5,923 bases of DNA from an uncultured Methanomethylovorans sp. GTDB lineage: Archaea; Halobacteriota; Methanosarcinia; Methanosarcinales; Methanosarcinaceae. Shown piece after piece: positions 5,886 through 5,923 of the stretch (position 1 is the first letter of the stretch; every line of letters starts with the position of its first letter). Location of the stretch: contig CALBTS010000423.1 in NCBI GenBank assembly GCA_937968035.1, forward strand, positions 1-5,923. Direction: 5' to 3'. The translations under genes were made by a program, and so were the position numbers. The notes beneath the pieces were generated by a model. The model was not told the DNA's origin. It ran no database searches and worked only from the letters and a program-made list of their open reading frames with translations.

Positions 5886-5923
5886 ATGGACAAAGATAGG
5901 TTACACGAACTAAAAGCAGAAGC
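5886..5923 (+). CDS. 5' end of an unidentified gene running off the right edge
   Basis: An ATG at 5886 opens a frame of 12 full codons to the window end, reading MDKDRLHELKAE. GGGA lies 7 nt upstream as a weak ribosome-binding site. The charged, helical start looks like a cytoplasmic protein, but it is too short to identify. It lies 108 nt downstream of the second KaiC-like gene on the same strand. Confidence 0.45.
   Translation, partial: MDKDRLHELKAE

Overview
The window looks like chromosomal DNA of a methanogenic archaeon. It carries archaeal forms of translation genes: an archaeal-type tryptophanyl-tRNA synthetase, ribosomal protein L10e, and initiation factor aIF2 beta with a C-terminal TRAM domain. 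It also carries archaeal KaiC-like RecA-fold proteins, TATA-box promoters and Shine-Dalgarno sites. I favour Methanosarcinales, probably a Methanolobus/Methanococcoides-like methylotroph. That placement rests on my recollection of the aIF2 beta-TRAM architecture and on general gene style, not on a search.

Layout. From the left edge to about 4190 everything is on the minus strand. Reading in the direction of transcription, L10e (4190-3672) is followed after 33 nt by aIF2 beta (3638-3030). After an 82-nt gap with a good TATA box comes a single-domain KaiC-like ATPase (2947-2159). Its end overlaps by 14 nt a radical SAM protein with a cysteine-containing C-terminal extension (2172-955). After 106 nt comes trpS (848 to beyond position 1, about 282 codons present). 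On the plus strand, a 220-nt divergent promoter region leads to a MoaB/MogA-type molybdopterin adenylyltransferase (4411-4956). A second KaiC-like protein follows (5076-5777), in which both nucleotide-binding motifs are altered. The first 12 codons of an unidentified gene (from 5886) reach the right edge.

How the genes may work together. L10e and aIF2 beta form an ordinary translation operon. The KaiC-like ATPase and the radical SAM enzyme are translationally coupled, so they probably act in one process, but nothing in the sequence names a substrate. MoaB would serve the molybdenum or tungsten pterin cofactor, which methanogens need for formylmethanofuran dehydrogenase. The second KaiC-like protein looks like a non-catalytic scaffold or regulator.

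There is no gene-free stretch over 300 nt. I saw no RNA gene, CRISPR array, insertion sequence or clear terminator. The most unusual items are the KaiC-radical SAM pair and the KaiC-like protein with lost Walker motifs. All else is conserved core biology.
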